Shown here: in pieces, positions 42,163 through 50,829 of the stretch | Numbering within the stretch: the first letter of the stretch is position 1 | How the letters are laid out: the number at the start of each line of letters is the position of its first letter | NCBI GenBank assembly: GCA_040217155.1 | Contig: JAVJNS010000018.1 | Coordinates: forward strand, 124,001-188,000 | Direction: 5' to 3' | DNA: 64,000 bases | From: Pelagibius sp040217155 | Lineage (GTDB): Bacteria > Pseudomonadota > Alphaproteobacteria > Kiloniellales > Kiloniellaceae | Made by a program: the position numbers and the translations under genes | The notes under the pieces: model-generated | Told to the model about the DNA's origin: nothing | What the model saw: the letters and a program-made list of their open reading frames with translations, nothing else | The model's database searches: none

Positions 42163-44931
42163 CTAAGCACTCGATTGAATTCGAGCAGCCACTTGCTTCT
42201 CGATCTCGACGATCAGGATCATCGCGATTCCGGCACCGAGTATTGCAATGCCGTCGAGGATCGACAGCGGCCGGCTGTCGAAGACCGTCTGCATCGGAGG
42301 AAGGTAGGTGAAGGCGAACTGCGCTGCTACCACGACAACGACGCCGATCAAGACCGCGCGCGTGCCCAATAGTCCTTGCCAGGTCAGCGAAGTGCCATGC
42401 GTGTAGCGAACGCTGAAAAGGTAGAAGATCTCCATCACTACCAGAGCGTTTACCACCATCGTCCGGGCGGCTTCGATCGGCAGGCCCCGGTTGATAGCCC
42501 AGGAATAGATGCCGAAAGTGCCGATGACCATCAGCGTCGATACAAGGACGACCCGCCAAAGCAGCCGGCCCGACAGTATCCGTCGTTTCGCGATTCGTGC
42601 GGGCCGTTGCATGGCATCGGGTTCAGTCGGCTCGAATGCCAGGGTAAGACCAAGCGTGACGGCCGTGATCATGTTGATCCAGAGGATCTGAATCGGTGTG
42701 ACCGGAAGGTTGAGGCCGAGGAGGATCGCCAGTACGATGGTTAAGGCCTCGCCCCCGTTCGTCGGCAAGGTCCAGGTGATGACCTTGACAAGGTTGTCGT
42801 AAACAGTGCGCCCTTCGCGGACGGCAGCCACAATCGACGCAAAGTTATCGTCCGCCAGCACCATTTCGCTGGCTTCCTTTGCGGCCTCGGTTCCCTTGCC
42901 GCCCATCGCAACGCCGACATTTGCCCGCTTCAGGGCCGGAGCGTCGTTGACGCCATCACCGGTCATGGCAATGATCGAGCCGTCTGACTGAAGCGACTCG
43001 ACGAGCCGCAGTTTGTGCTCGGGACTCGTGCGGGCGAACACCGTCGATTCTCGCGCTTGCTTGTGAAAGCCGACATCGTCGAGACTGTCCAACTCGTGAC
43101 CTGTTACTGCTTTGGGGTCATCGGCAAGGCCGAGCTGCAAGGCGATGGCGCGGGCCGTTGCCGCGTGGTCGCCGGTGATCATTTTGACTCGGATACCGGC
43201 ATCCCGGCACTCTGCGACGGCGGCGACCGCTTCGGCGCGCGGTGGGTCGATCAAACCGATGAGGCCGAGCAGACAGAGGCCTCTTTCGGCGTCGCCGGGG
43301 GCTATGTTGCGGCAGTCCTCCGGCATGGCGCGGCGGGCCAACGCGATGACGCGCTGGCCCGCCGCGGCCAGCTTCTCGATCTGTTTATGCCAGTGCTCCG
43401 GATCTATTGCTTCCGCACCCTCGGGTGTCGCCACCCGGTCGCACATCGCGAGAATGCGTTCCGGTGCCCCCTTGACGTAGATGACCGGAGCACGGCCATC
43501 TCGGGCATGCAGAGTTGCCATGTAGCGATGGCGGGAGTCGAAAGGAATTTCGTCCAGGCGCAGAAAGCGCGCCCGGGCCGCCGTCGCATCGTGCCCCGCC
43601 TTAAGAGCCAGCGAGATCAGCGCTCCCTCCATCGGGTCGCCGTCCACGATCCAGTCTTCGCCGACCTGGCGCAGTTCCGCGTCGTTGCAGAGGAGGACTG
43701 CCAGCGCCAGTTCTTCCAAAAGCGGATAGGCGGGAGGGTCGATCGGATTCCCGTCGACGTGAAACTTTCCCTCGGGCCTGTAGCCGGCGCCGTGCACTTC
43801 GATCTCCGCCTGGGCGGTCACGACCGTACTTACGGTCATCTCGTTGCGGGTCAGCGTGCCGGTTTTGTCGGAGCAGATCACCGTCACTGAGCCAAGCGTC
43901 TCGACAGCAGGGAGACGTCGGATAATCGCGTTGCGGCTTGCCATACGCTGTACGCCGACCGCCAAGGTAATGGTCATGATCGCAGGCAAGCCTTCCGGGA
44001 TCGCTGCGACCGCTAGCCCAACCACCGCCATAAAGGCTTCGTCGTAGGGATAGGACTGGGCTAGGACGGCATAGGCGAACACCAGAACCGACACAGTCAG
44101 CACCGCCAAGGTGACTTGCTTTGCGAAGTGACCCATCTGTTGGACGAGGGGCGTGGTCAGGCGCTCTACAGCGCCGATCATTGTGCCGATTCGTCCGAGT
44201 TCGGTGGCGGCGCCGGTAGCGGCAACCACGCCGATACCCTGACCGGCGGCAACGAAGGTGCCCGAGAAGGCCATGGAAAAGCGATCGCCCAAGGCGGCCG
44301 CGGCCTCCACTGGGGCAGTGGTCTTGTCGACCGGCACCGACTCGCCGGTCAGAATCGCCTCATCGATCCGCAGGTTCCGCGCCTTGATCATGCGCAGGTC
44401 GGCCGGAACCCGGTCGCCAGCCTCCAGCATCGCGATGTCGCCAGGGACCAAATGTTCCGCGCTTATTGTCTTACGTTGACCGGCCCGGATCACCGATGCA
44501 CGCGGGTCGATCATGTTGCGAATAGCCTCGAGCGCTTTTTCGGCGCGTCCCTCCTGGACAAAACCGATTGTGGCGTTGAACACGACGACGGCAAGGATTA
44601 CCAACGAATCCATAGTGTGCCCGATGACCGCAGAGAGTGCGGCGGCGACCAGCAGTACGTAGATCAAGAGATTGTGGAACTGGACCAGAAACCGGATCAG
44701 CGCACTGCGGCTGCGGCCCTGGGGTAAGCGGTTCGGGCCATAGATGTTGAATCGACGAGACGCTTCAACTTCAGAGAGTCCGCCAGATGACGTTTCAAGG
44801 TCTGCAAGGGCAGCCGCCGGCTCAATGGCGTGCCAAGCGCAGTCGGTGCGCTGCTGCGAAGCGGCGTCTCCGGTTGAAGGCAACGCGGATGTCTGCTGCG
44901 GCGCAGTCGTTGCCGAGCTGTACTCTTTCAT
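42163..44931 (-). CDS. Type II cation-transporting P-type ATPase
   Basis: The 922-residue P2-type ATPase resembles bacterial Ca2+-/CtpF-type pumps. It has the cation-ATPase N-domain, ILTGESVPV (A domain), PEGLPAIMTITLAVGVQRM (TM4 ion-site motif of P2A pumps), the phosphorylation site CSDKTGTLTRNEMTVS, KGAPERILAMC (nucleotide binding) and MTGDGVNDAPALK (hinge), and six C-terminal helices. The ion is not determined. It follows the ADH gene on the same strand 120 nt downstream and may share its oxygen-controlled promoter. Confidence 0.93.
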   Translation of the reverse strand: MKEYSSATTAPQQTSALPSTGDAASQQRTDCAWHAIEPAAALADLETSSGGLSEVEASRRFNIYGPNRLPQGRSRSALIRFLVQFHNLLIYVLLVAAALSAVIGHTMDSLVILAVVVFNATIGFVQEGRAEKALEAIRNMIDPRASVIRAGQRKTISAEHLVPGDIAMLEAGDRVPADLRMIKARNLRIDEAILTGESVPVDKTTAPVEAAAALGDRFSMAFSGTFVAAGQGIGVVAATGAATELGRIGTMIGAVERLTTPLVQQMGHFAKQVTLAVLTVSVLVFAYAVLAQSYPYDEAFMAVVGLAVAAIPEGLPAIMTITLAVGVQRMASRNAIIRRLPAVETLGSVTVICSDKTGTLTRNEMTVSTVVTAQAEIEVHGAGYRPEGKFHVDGNPIDPPAYPLLEELALAVLLCNDAELRQVGEDWIVDGDPMEGALISLALKAGHDATAARARFLRLDEIPFDSRHRYMATLHARDGRAPVIYVKGAPERILAMCDRVATPEGAEAIDPEHWHKQIEKLAAAGQRVIALARRAMPEDCRNIAPGDAERGLCLLGLIGLIDPPRAEAVAAVAECRDAGIRVKMITGDHAATARAIALQLGLADDPKAVTGHELDSLDDVGFHKQARESTVFARTSPEHKLRLVESLQSDGSIIAMTGDGVNDAPALKRANVGVAMGGKGTEAAKEASEMVLADDNFASIVAAVREGRTVYDNLVKVITWTLPTNGGEALTIVLAILLGLNLPVTPIQILWINMITAVTLGLTLAFEPTEPDAMQRPARIAKRRILSGRLLWRVVLVSTLMVIGTFGIYSWAINRGLPIEAARTMVVNALVVMEIFYLFSVRYTHGTSLTWQGLLGTRAVLIGVVVVVAAQFAFTYLPPMQTVFDSRPLSILDGIAILGAGIAMILIVEIEKQVAARIQSSA

Positions 44932-45051
44932 GGACGCTTACCCTTTGCATCGAAGATCAGCATCTTATCGCGGGAGTCCTGGAGAACACTGCCGACCCTG
45001 TGACGGCAATTGCGCTATGCGGCCGGTTTGCCGACTGAGCACAAGACATGT

Positions 45052-46128
45052 TCAGGGGGAGATAGCTACCTTGAGAACGCCGTCCTGCTGGTTGGCAAAG
45101 AGGTCGTATGCCTCTTCGATCTGGTCGAGCTTGAAGCGATGGGTCACCAGGGGGCGCGTGTCGAGGCGGCCGGCGGCGATAGCTTCCATCAGGCGGTACA
45201 TGCGCTCCTTGCCACCAGGGCACAGCGTCGTGACGATCTTGTGATCGCCGAGTCCGGCATGGAACGCGTCGAGTGGAATCCTTAGATCGCTCGAATAGAC
45301 GCCGAGCGAAGACAGCGTGCCGCCGGGCCGCAGGACGCGCAGTGCCGCCTCGAAGGTCTCCTGTCGTCCGAGCGCCTCAATGGCCACATCAACGCCGCGG
45401 CCATCGGTCAGGCGCATAATCTCCTTGACGGGATCGGCCTTGGTGTAATCGACGACGTGATCGGCCCCCATACTGCGGGCGATCTCCATGCGAGCCGGCA
45501 CCGCATCGACGCCGATGATCGTGGTTGCGCCCATCAGGCGGGCGCCAGCGGTAGCGCAGAGGCCGATTGGCCCCTGTGCAAAGATCGCCACCATGTCGCC
45601 GATGCGCACCTTGCCGCTCTCGGCGCCGGAAAACCCAGTCGACATGATGTCCGGACACATCAGAACCTGCTCGTCGCTAAGGCTCTCGGGGATTGGTGCG
45701 AGGTTGGCCATTGCGTCGGGCACAAGCAGAAATTCGGCCTGGGCGCCATCTATTGTGTTACCAAAGCGCCAGCCGCCGAGCGCCTTGAAGCCATGCTTGG
45801 TTCCGGCGCCATCCTGGGAGTGGCAGCCACAAAGGCAGGCCATGCTGTGGCCACTCGGCGTGATCGCGCCGGCGATGACGCGCTGGCCTTCCCGGTAACC
45901 ATCGACCGCCGACCCGAGCTTCTCAATCGTGCCTACCGGCTCATGACCGACAGTGAGGCCACGCGCCACCGGGTACTCGCCTTTCAGGATGTGTACATCG
46001 GTGCCGCAGATCGTCGTAGTCGTGATGCGGATCAGTGCATCCAGCGGGCCCACATCGGGAACCGGCTTTTCCTCAAGTACGATTCGGTTTGGCTCGACGA
46101 ATACCGCTGCTTTCATCTTCTGTGCCAT
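45052..46128 (-). CDS. Zinc-dependent NAD(P) alcohol dehydrogenase (MDR family)
   Basis: The medium-chain dehydrogenase has 358 aa from the ATG at 46128, which is preceded by AAGGAG at 8 nt. Features are the catalytic-zinc Cys and GHEP (TTTICGTDVHILKGEYPV, GLTVGHEPVG), MSTGFSGAE and the Rossmann stretch IFAQGPIGLCATAGARLMGA. The frame continues upstream without a stop into an HTH segment, so a fused 445-aa protein is possible. Homologues occur in low-oxygen stress clusters with P-type ATPases and universal stress proteins (general knowledge). Confidence 0.92.
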   Translation of the reverse strand: MAQKMKAAVFVEPNRIVLEEKPVPDVGPLDALIRITTTTICGTDVHILKGEYPVARGLTVGHEPVGTIEKLGSAVDGYREGQRVIAGAITPSGHSMACLCGCHSQDGAGTKHGFKALGGWRFGNTIDGAQAEFLLVPDAMANLAPIPESLSDEQVLMCPDIMSTGFSGAESGKVRIGDMVAIFAQGPIGLCATAGARLMGATTIIGVDAVPARMEIARSMGADHVVDYTKADPVKEIMRLTDGRGVDVAIEALGRQETFEAALRVLRPGGTLSSLGVYSSDLRIPLDAFHAGLGDHKIVTTLCPGGKERMYRLMEAIAAGRLDTRPLVTHRFKLDQIEEAYDLFANQQDGVLKVAISP

Positions 46129-46389
46129 CGACTGGCTCCTTGGTATCAGCTTTGTAGCCTTGTCTCTACCGGTCTGCGCGGATGGGCGCTTGACGGGATT
46201 TCCGCGGTTCGGCGGCCTGTTGGCGTGTCGCTCCAGGAAACCTTCGAGATCGATTGAAGAAATTCGCCATTCTCTCCCCACACTTATGGCCCGCAGATCG
46301 CCATGCTTGATCCAGGACCGAACCGCGGCCTCGCCGACCTTCAGCAGCTCGGCAACGTTCTTCACTGAGAGGAATTGACGTGTCAGCAT
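46129..46389 (-). CDS. Excisionase-like HTH segment in frame with ADH
   Basis: About 55 residues (FLSVKNVAELLKVGEAAVRS to SIDLEGFLERHA) form a MerR/excisionase-type helix-turn-helix DNA-binding domain, with a Lys/Arg/Pro-rich linker after it. No stop codon separates it from the ADH gene. It could be a separate regulator gene that lost its stop, or a real HTH-ADH fusion. The ATG is at 46389. Confidence 0.6.
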
Positions 46390-46450
46390 CCGCCCGGCCT
46401 ATAAGGCTGCTCATCGCGTTTGAGCGTAGTTCGCTCGACTTCAGTTCACC

Positions 46451-46464
46451 TTGATGCAGATCAA
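46451..46464. promoter_or_regulatory. FNR/FixK-type anaerobox (TTGAT-N4-ATCAA)
   Basis: TTGATGCAGATCAA is a perfect 14-bp match to the Fnr/FixK/Anr consensus. It lies in the divergent region, 62 bp from the HTH-ADH start and 104 bp from the UspA start. Centred at -41.5 it would put the leftward transcription start about 27 nt before the HTH-ADH ATG. Confidence 0.8.
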
Positions 46465-46567
46465 CGTCTTTGGTATCTGAAGAGAGAAAGTTGGCGCATG
46501 TGAAGACGGGCGATTTTCTGGCGGCAGCCAGATCTCGTCACCAGTGACAGACGGCAGAGACTAGCCC

Positions 46568-47431
46568 ATGAAGAGAATTCTTTTGGCCACCGACTTTTCG
46601 ACGAGGTCGGATCGGGCGCAGCGCCGTGCAACCTTGCAGGCGAAAGCGGCAGATGCCGGGCTAATACTCTTGCATGCTGTGGATGACGACCAGCCCCGCA
46701 GGCTCTGGGAATCTGAGCGGAGAGAAGCGACATAGATTCTCTCCGCTTCCGCTGACACCGTCCGCGAGTCCGACGATGTGGCATGTGAGGCGCACGTGGT
46801 CCTCGGCGATCCATTTCAAGCAATCGTCGATGCCGGGGAACACCTCGATGCTGACTTAGTGGTCCTGGGGCCACACCGTCGGCAAGCTCTACGCGATGTC
46901 TTTGTCGGCACGACGGTCGAGAGAGCAATTCGGCTGAGCCGCCGTCCGGTGATTATGGTGAACGCAGTTCCCGCCAAGCCGTATGATTGCGTCCTGATTG
47001 CTACCGATCTTTCGGAGAACTCGGCGGCTGCCGTGAGCATAGCGCGCAGGCTTGGCTTTCTCGACGTTGGGCAGTTGGCGGTACTGCACGCGTTCGAAGC
47101 GCCAGCTCACGGTTTGATGCGGCGCGCCTCGGTGGGTGCCGAGGAATTGAGATATTATGTGGCGAAGGAGCAGGAACTCGCCGATACCGCACTGTCAGCG
47201 TTTCTCGATAAGGTCCAGTTCGCACCGACCCACCGAAGAACCAAGTGTGTTGAGGCGACAACGGCACAAGCGATCCTGGAAGGCGCACGCGAAGTGAAGG
47301 CCAATCTGGTCATTGTCGGGAGCCGCGGCAGGAGCGGCCTGAAAATGCTGTTCCTGGGCAATGTTGCTGAAGAAGTGCTACGCGATTCGGAGTTGGCCGT
47401 TCTCGTGGCGCCTGCCGTCTTAGTCGCTTGA
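46568..47431 (+). pseudogene. Universal stress protein (tandem UspA) with in-frame amber codon
   Basis: The reading frame starts MKRILLATDFSTRSDRAQRR at 46568, then meets a TAG at 46733-46735 (codon 56), and continues in the same frame to 47431 with typical UspA features: VVLGPHRRQALRDVFVGTTVERAI, the second UspA domain beginning YDCVLIATDLSENS, and VIVGSRGRSGLKMLFLGNVAEEVL near the end. The full product would be 287 aa, the tandem-UspA length. A single base change could have made the stop; translation might restart downstream. Sequencing error is possible. Confidence 0.85.
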
Positions 47432-47440
47432 GGCAAGAGA

Positions 47441-47462
47441 AAACACCGGGAAATCGGTGTTT
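47441..47462 (+). terminator. Hairpin after the UspA gene
   Basis: AAACACCG (47441-47448) pairs with CGGTGTTT (47455-47462) across a 6-nt loop, followed by GTTGCT. It starts about 10 nt after the UspA stop and probably ends its transcript. Confidence 0.7.
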
Positions 47463-47648
47463 GTTGCTATGCGGCGCCAAGATCAAGCCACTGATCCAGA
47501 GGCATGTCGCGATTGGCTCATCTGGAACCCGAACTGTCTCGATCAATTCGTCTGAAATCAACGCCCTTGCGGATTAGGAGAGCATCCGCTGAAGGATTTG
47601 ACCTGCCCGGAACCAGATCACCAGCCGTTTTTCAATTGCCAGCCGATG

Positions 47649-48377
47649 CTACTCGGCTGAAGCCGCCTGCAGCTTGCCTATGACGCCGTGCTTGTCGATG
47701 AGTCGCCGTACCAGACCGCTCGCCTTGGCCTCGGCGATGAAGGCCTCGATCTCGGCCTTGAGGGCGGTGCTTTCAGGCTTGGTGCCGATGGCCTGGCGCA
47801 CCGAGGTGTAGCGTCCCGGCAGGACGCGCGATCCGGGCAGGCGGGCGGCGTTCTCCTCGAGCGCCGGCACCAGTCCGGCCAGGGCGTCGAGTTCTTCCAC
47901 CTTTAATAACTCGAAAGCGCCGGGCAATCCCTTGGCGCGATGCAGTTTTGCATGCTTCAGCGTGCGACTCAGGTAGAGATCGTAAGCGGCGCGATCCGGC
48001 ACGGCGATCCGTATTCCTGGCCGGTCGACATCTTCGATGGTCTTCAAAGGCGAGCCTTCAGGCACAAGGTAGGTCGCTTCGATTTCCACGTAAGCTTCGC
48101 AGAAGGCGATGGTCTCGGCGCGCTTGGGCTCCACCGCGATCAGGCAGATATCCCACGCATCGCGTTCTATGGCATCGGCAACCTCGCCTGGCGTGGCGAA
48201 GCTCCTGTATGAAACGGCGACGCCAAGGCGTTTTGCGAAGGCCGCGGCCATGTCAGGTGCCACGCCCTCCGGGTCGCCCGAGGCGCTGGTTCCCGTCACC
48301 AGCAGAATGTTTCCCAGGTTTATGCCGACCCGCAGTGTGCCGGGTTCACTCAATTCGGATAGGGCGTCTCGGGGCAT
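47649..48377 (-). CDS. ABC transporter substrate-binding protein without signal peptide
   Basis: The 242-residue protein has an amino-acid-type periplasmic binding fold (LRVGINLGNILLVTG, GVAPDMAAAFAKRLGV, CLIAVEPKRAETIAFCEAYVEIEATYLVP). The start at ATG 48377 (MPRDALSELSEPG) leaves no signal peptide. This matches a known alphaproteobacterial subfamily that seems to lack one (recalled). No permease or ATPase is adjacent. A 3'-end remnant of a relative lies at 41928-42060. Confidence 0.82.
   Translation of the reverse strand: MPRDALSELSEPGTLRVGINLGNILLVTGTSASGDPEGVAPDMAAAFAKRLGVAVSYRSFATPGEVADAIERDAWDICLIAVEPKRAETIAFCEAYVEIEATYLVPEGSPLKTIEDVDRPGIRIAVPDRAAYDLYLSRTLKHAKLHRAKGLPGAFELLKVEELDALAGLVPALEENAARLPGSRVLPGRYTSVRQAIGTKPESTALKAEIEAFIAEAKASGLVRRLIDKHGVIGKLQAASAE
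47666..47765 (-). repeat. Right copy of 100-bp direct repeat (in intact SBP gene)
   Basis: This is the intact-gene counterpart of the remnant at 41928-42027, same orientation, with 22 mismatches and no gaps. It encodes IEAFIAEAKASGL...RRLIDKHGVIGKLQ. Confidence 0.8.
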
Positions 48378-48733
48378 CGCAGGTCTTTCGCTTGAGCTTA
48401 TGAAACGTGGCTGCTGACGATGAGCGATCCCGCGCCTCATTTCAACGTTCTCTGATGGCGGATGCGGTCTAAAAAAACCCCAATGCAGCAGCTCGCCATG
48501 AAAGGCCGCGGCTTCCGGGGGCCGCTCTCCGGCTGGAGGTTTGGCGGCGCTTCTGCCTCGGGTTGAGTGCAGCCGATTGCCGACCGCGCTGCTGGCCACC
48601 GACTTTCGCGCTTCAGGTTCGCGAGCTTCCCGCCACAATACGCAGTGCGGTACCCAGGTCGTGGAAAGGGGAAATTTCGCCGGTTTTCAGCCTGTTATAT
48701 GCCTAATCTTCAAGCTCTCTTAACAGTTGTCTG
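48378..48733. other. Divergent intergenic region, nothing recognised
   Basis: These 356 bp lie between the substrate-binding-protein and histidine-kinase genes, which are divergent. No credible gene, RNA or strong promoter was recognised. The longer upstream frame of the binding-protein gene covers part of it but lacks family character. Confidence 0.5.
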
Positions 48734-50818
48734 GTGATATTTAACCTTGTCATCGAAAGCTTAGGGGGTCGCCGACCCTTGCCGACGAAAACAGAGTTGA
48801 CCGAGGAGCTCAAGCAGCTTCGGCGGCGCGTTGAAAAGGTTGAGCGACTCGAACGCGAGCGTTCTCTGGCCGATACCGCTTTGCGCGAAAGCGAAGAACG
48901 GCTGAGGGATTTCGCCGCTGCGGCTTCCGACTGGTTCTGGGAGATGGACGCCGAGCTTAGGTTCAGCTTCATGTCGGAGCGCCTGCGCGAGGTGACGGGG
49001 GTGGACCCGCACGCCATCATTGGCAAGACCCGCCTGGACGTCGGTGCCGGCGATACCGATGCCGAAAAGTGGCAAGCGCACCTCGATGACCTTAAGGCGC
49101 ATCTGCCATTCAGGGACTTTCGCTACGTCTATGTTGGCGAAGACGACGAGCGGCAGTATTGGTCGATCAGCGGCGTGCCCCTGTTCGGCGAAGACGGCGT
49201 TTTCCTCGGTTACCGCGGTACCGGGCGCAACCTGACGGAGGAGTACCGCGCCCGCCGCATGGCGTTCGAGGCCCAAGACTTGCTGCTTCAGGCCATAGAG
49301 CATTTTTCCTCCGCCGTGGCGCTGTTCGACAGCGAAGACCGTCTGATGCTGTTCAACGAGGCCTTTCTCGAAAACGTCGGCCCCGCCGATCCCACCGTCG
49401 GACCGGGTATGAGCTTTGAGGAACTGGTTCGGCGCCAGGTCGAGCGGGGCATTATTCCCGCCGCTGAGGGCCGGGAGGAGGAGTGGATCATCGAGCGCCT
49501 TGAGCGCCATCGCAACCCGACGGAAGAATTCGAGGTCGGACGCGCAGATGGGCGCTGGCTGCGCATGCGCGAGGAGCGCACAGGGAACGGCGGTGTATTC
49601 CTAACCGCCACCGATATTACCGAAACCAAAGTAATCGAGCGCGCTGAGCAGGACATTCGCGATCGCCTGCGCGCCGTCATTGATCACCTGCCGGCCGGGC
49701 TCGTATTGAAGGACAAGACCGGCGTGCATCTGCTTGCCAATCAACAGTTCATGGAACTATACGGCTTTCAGGAGCCTGGCGTAATCGGCGGCACCGCATA
49801 CGATTTGTTTCCCCTTGCGGAGGCCGACTTGATCTCGCAGCAGGATCAGACTGTGCTGCGTACCGGCATTCCGATGGAGGCGGAGCGTGAAATCACGCGC
49901 CTCGACGGAGAAAAACTGGTTTGTATGATCACCAGGTTTCCGGTGCTCGACTCGAACAGCCAGGCCATCGGCATCGGCGGCATCCACATGAACATCAGCG
50001 AGATGAAAGAAAAAGAAAAGGAACTCCGCGTCGCCCGTGATGACGCGGAACGGGCGAACCATGCCAAGTCGGCATTCCTGGCAAACATGAGCCACGAATT
50101 GCGCACCCCCTTGAATGCCATCATCGGATTCTCCGAGATCATGGAGAGAGGCCTGTTCGGTGCGCTCGGAAATCCGCAATACGAAGAGTACGCCGAGGAC
50201 ATCCGTCGTAGTGCCAGTCACTTGCTCTCGATCATCAGCGATATTCTCGATCTGTCGAAGATCGAAGCTGGACGCATGGATTTGCATGAAGAAGAGATCG
50301 ATCTAGCGGCCGCCGTGAAGTCCTGCCAGTCGATGATCTTGGAGTCCGCCGTCAACGCCGGTTTGACGACGCGGGCTTCTGTCCCAGCGGGATTGCCGCC
50401 GCTGTTTGCCGACAAGCGCTCGGTTCGCCAGATCCTTATCAATCTGCTTTCCAACTCCGTCAAGTTTACACCTGAAGGCGGAATCATCACGGTCGAGATC
50501 CGGCTTGAGCCCAACGGCGAATTGGCACTCGTCGTGCGGGATACGGGCATCGGCATGTCGGCTGACGACATCGAAGTGGTTCTTCAGCCCTTTGGGCAGG
50601 TAGAGAGCGCTCATACCCGCAGTCACAACGGCACCGGCCTGGGCCTGCCGATCACACGGTCCCTGGCGGAAATACACGGCGGCTCGCTGACCGTGGAGAG
50701 CGAGGTCGGCGGAGGCACGACAATTACCGTTCGCTTCCCGGCAGAGCGGGTCGGTGGCGTAGACTCTGTAAAGGCTGTCGCCGACCACCGCTCCAGAAAC
50801 GAACGCCGCTCCGCTTAA
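48734..50818 (+). CDS. Multi-PAS sensor histidine kinase
   Basis: The 694-residue soluble hybrid-free kinase has an N-terminal coiled coil (about 18-55), three PAS-like domains (about 60-165, 185-300, 305-430), a dimerisation/phosphoacceptor H-box FLANMSHELRTPLNAIIGF (His near 450), and an HATPase domain with NLLSNSVKFTPEGG, DTGIGMS and GTGLGLPITRSLAEIHGG. It has no transmembrane segment. The start is GTG at 48734; TTG at 48779 with AGGGGG upstream is an alternative. No response regulator is adjacent, so it is an orphan kinase. Confidence 0.9.
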   Translation: MIFNLVIESLGGRRPLPTKTELTEELKQLRRRVEKVERLERERSLADTALRESEERLRDFAAAASDWFWEMDAELRFSFMSERLREVTGVDPHAIIGKTRLDVGAGDTDAEKWQAHLDDLKAHLPFRDFRYVYVGEDDERQYWSISGVPLFGEDGVFLGYRGTGRNLTEEYRARRMAFEAQDLLLQAIEHFSSAVALFDSEDRLMLFNEAFLENVGPADPTVGPGMSFEELVRRQVERGIIPAAEGREEEWIIERLERHRNPTEEFEVGRADGRWLRMREERTGNGGVFLTATDITETKVIERAEQDIRDRLRAVIDHLPAGLVLKDKTGVHLLANQQFMELYGFQEPGVIGGTAYDLFPLAEADLISQQDQTVLRTGIPMEAEREITRLDGEKLVCMITRFPVLDSNSQAIGIGGIHMNISEMKEKEKELRVARDDAERANHAKSAFLANMSHELRTPLNAIIGFSEIMERGLFGALGNPQYEEYAEDIRRSASHLLSIISDILDLSKIEAGRMDLHEEEIDLAAAVKSCQSMILESAVNAGLTTRASVPAGLPPLFADKRSVRQILINLLSNSVKFTPEGGIITVEIRLEPNGELALVVRDTGIGMSADDIEVVLQPFGQVESAHTRSHNGTGLGLPITRSLAEIHGGSLTVESEVGGGTTITVRFPAERVGGVDSVKAVADHRSRNERRSA

Positions 50819-50829
50819 GCGCTGTGGGA

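Noticed and set aside
46681..46740. Frameshift as the cause of the UspA interruption
   Set aside because: Both parts of the UspA sequence lie in exactly the same frame, so a nonsense codon rather than an indel explains it.
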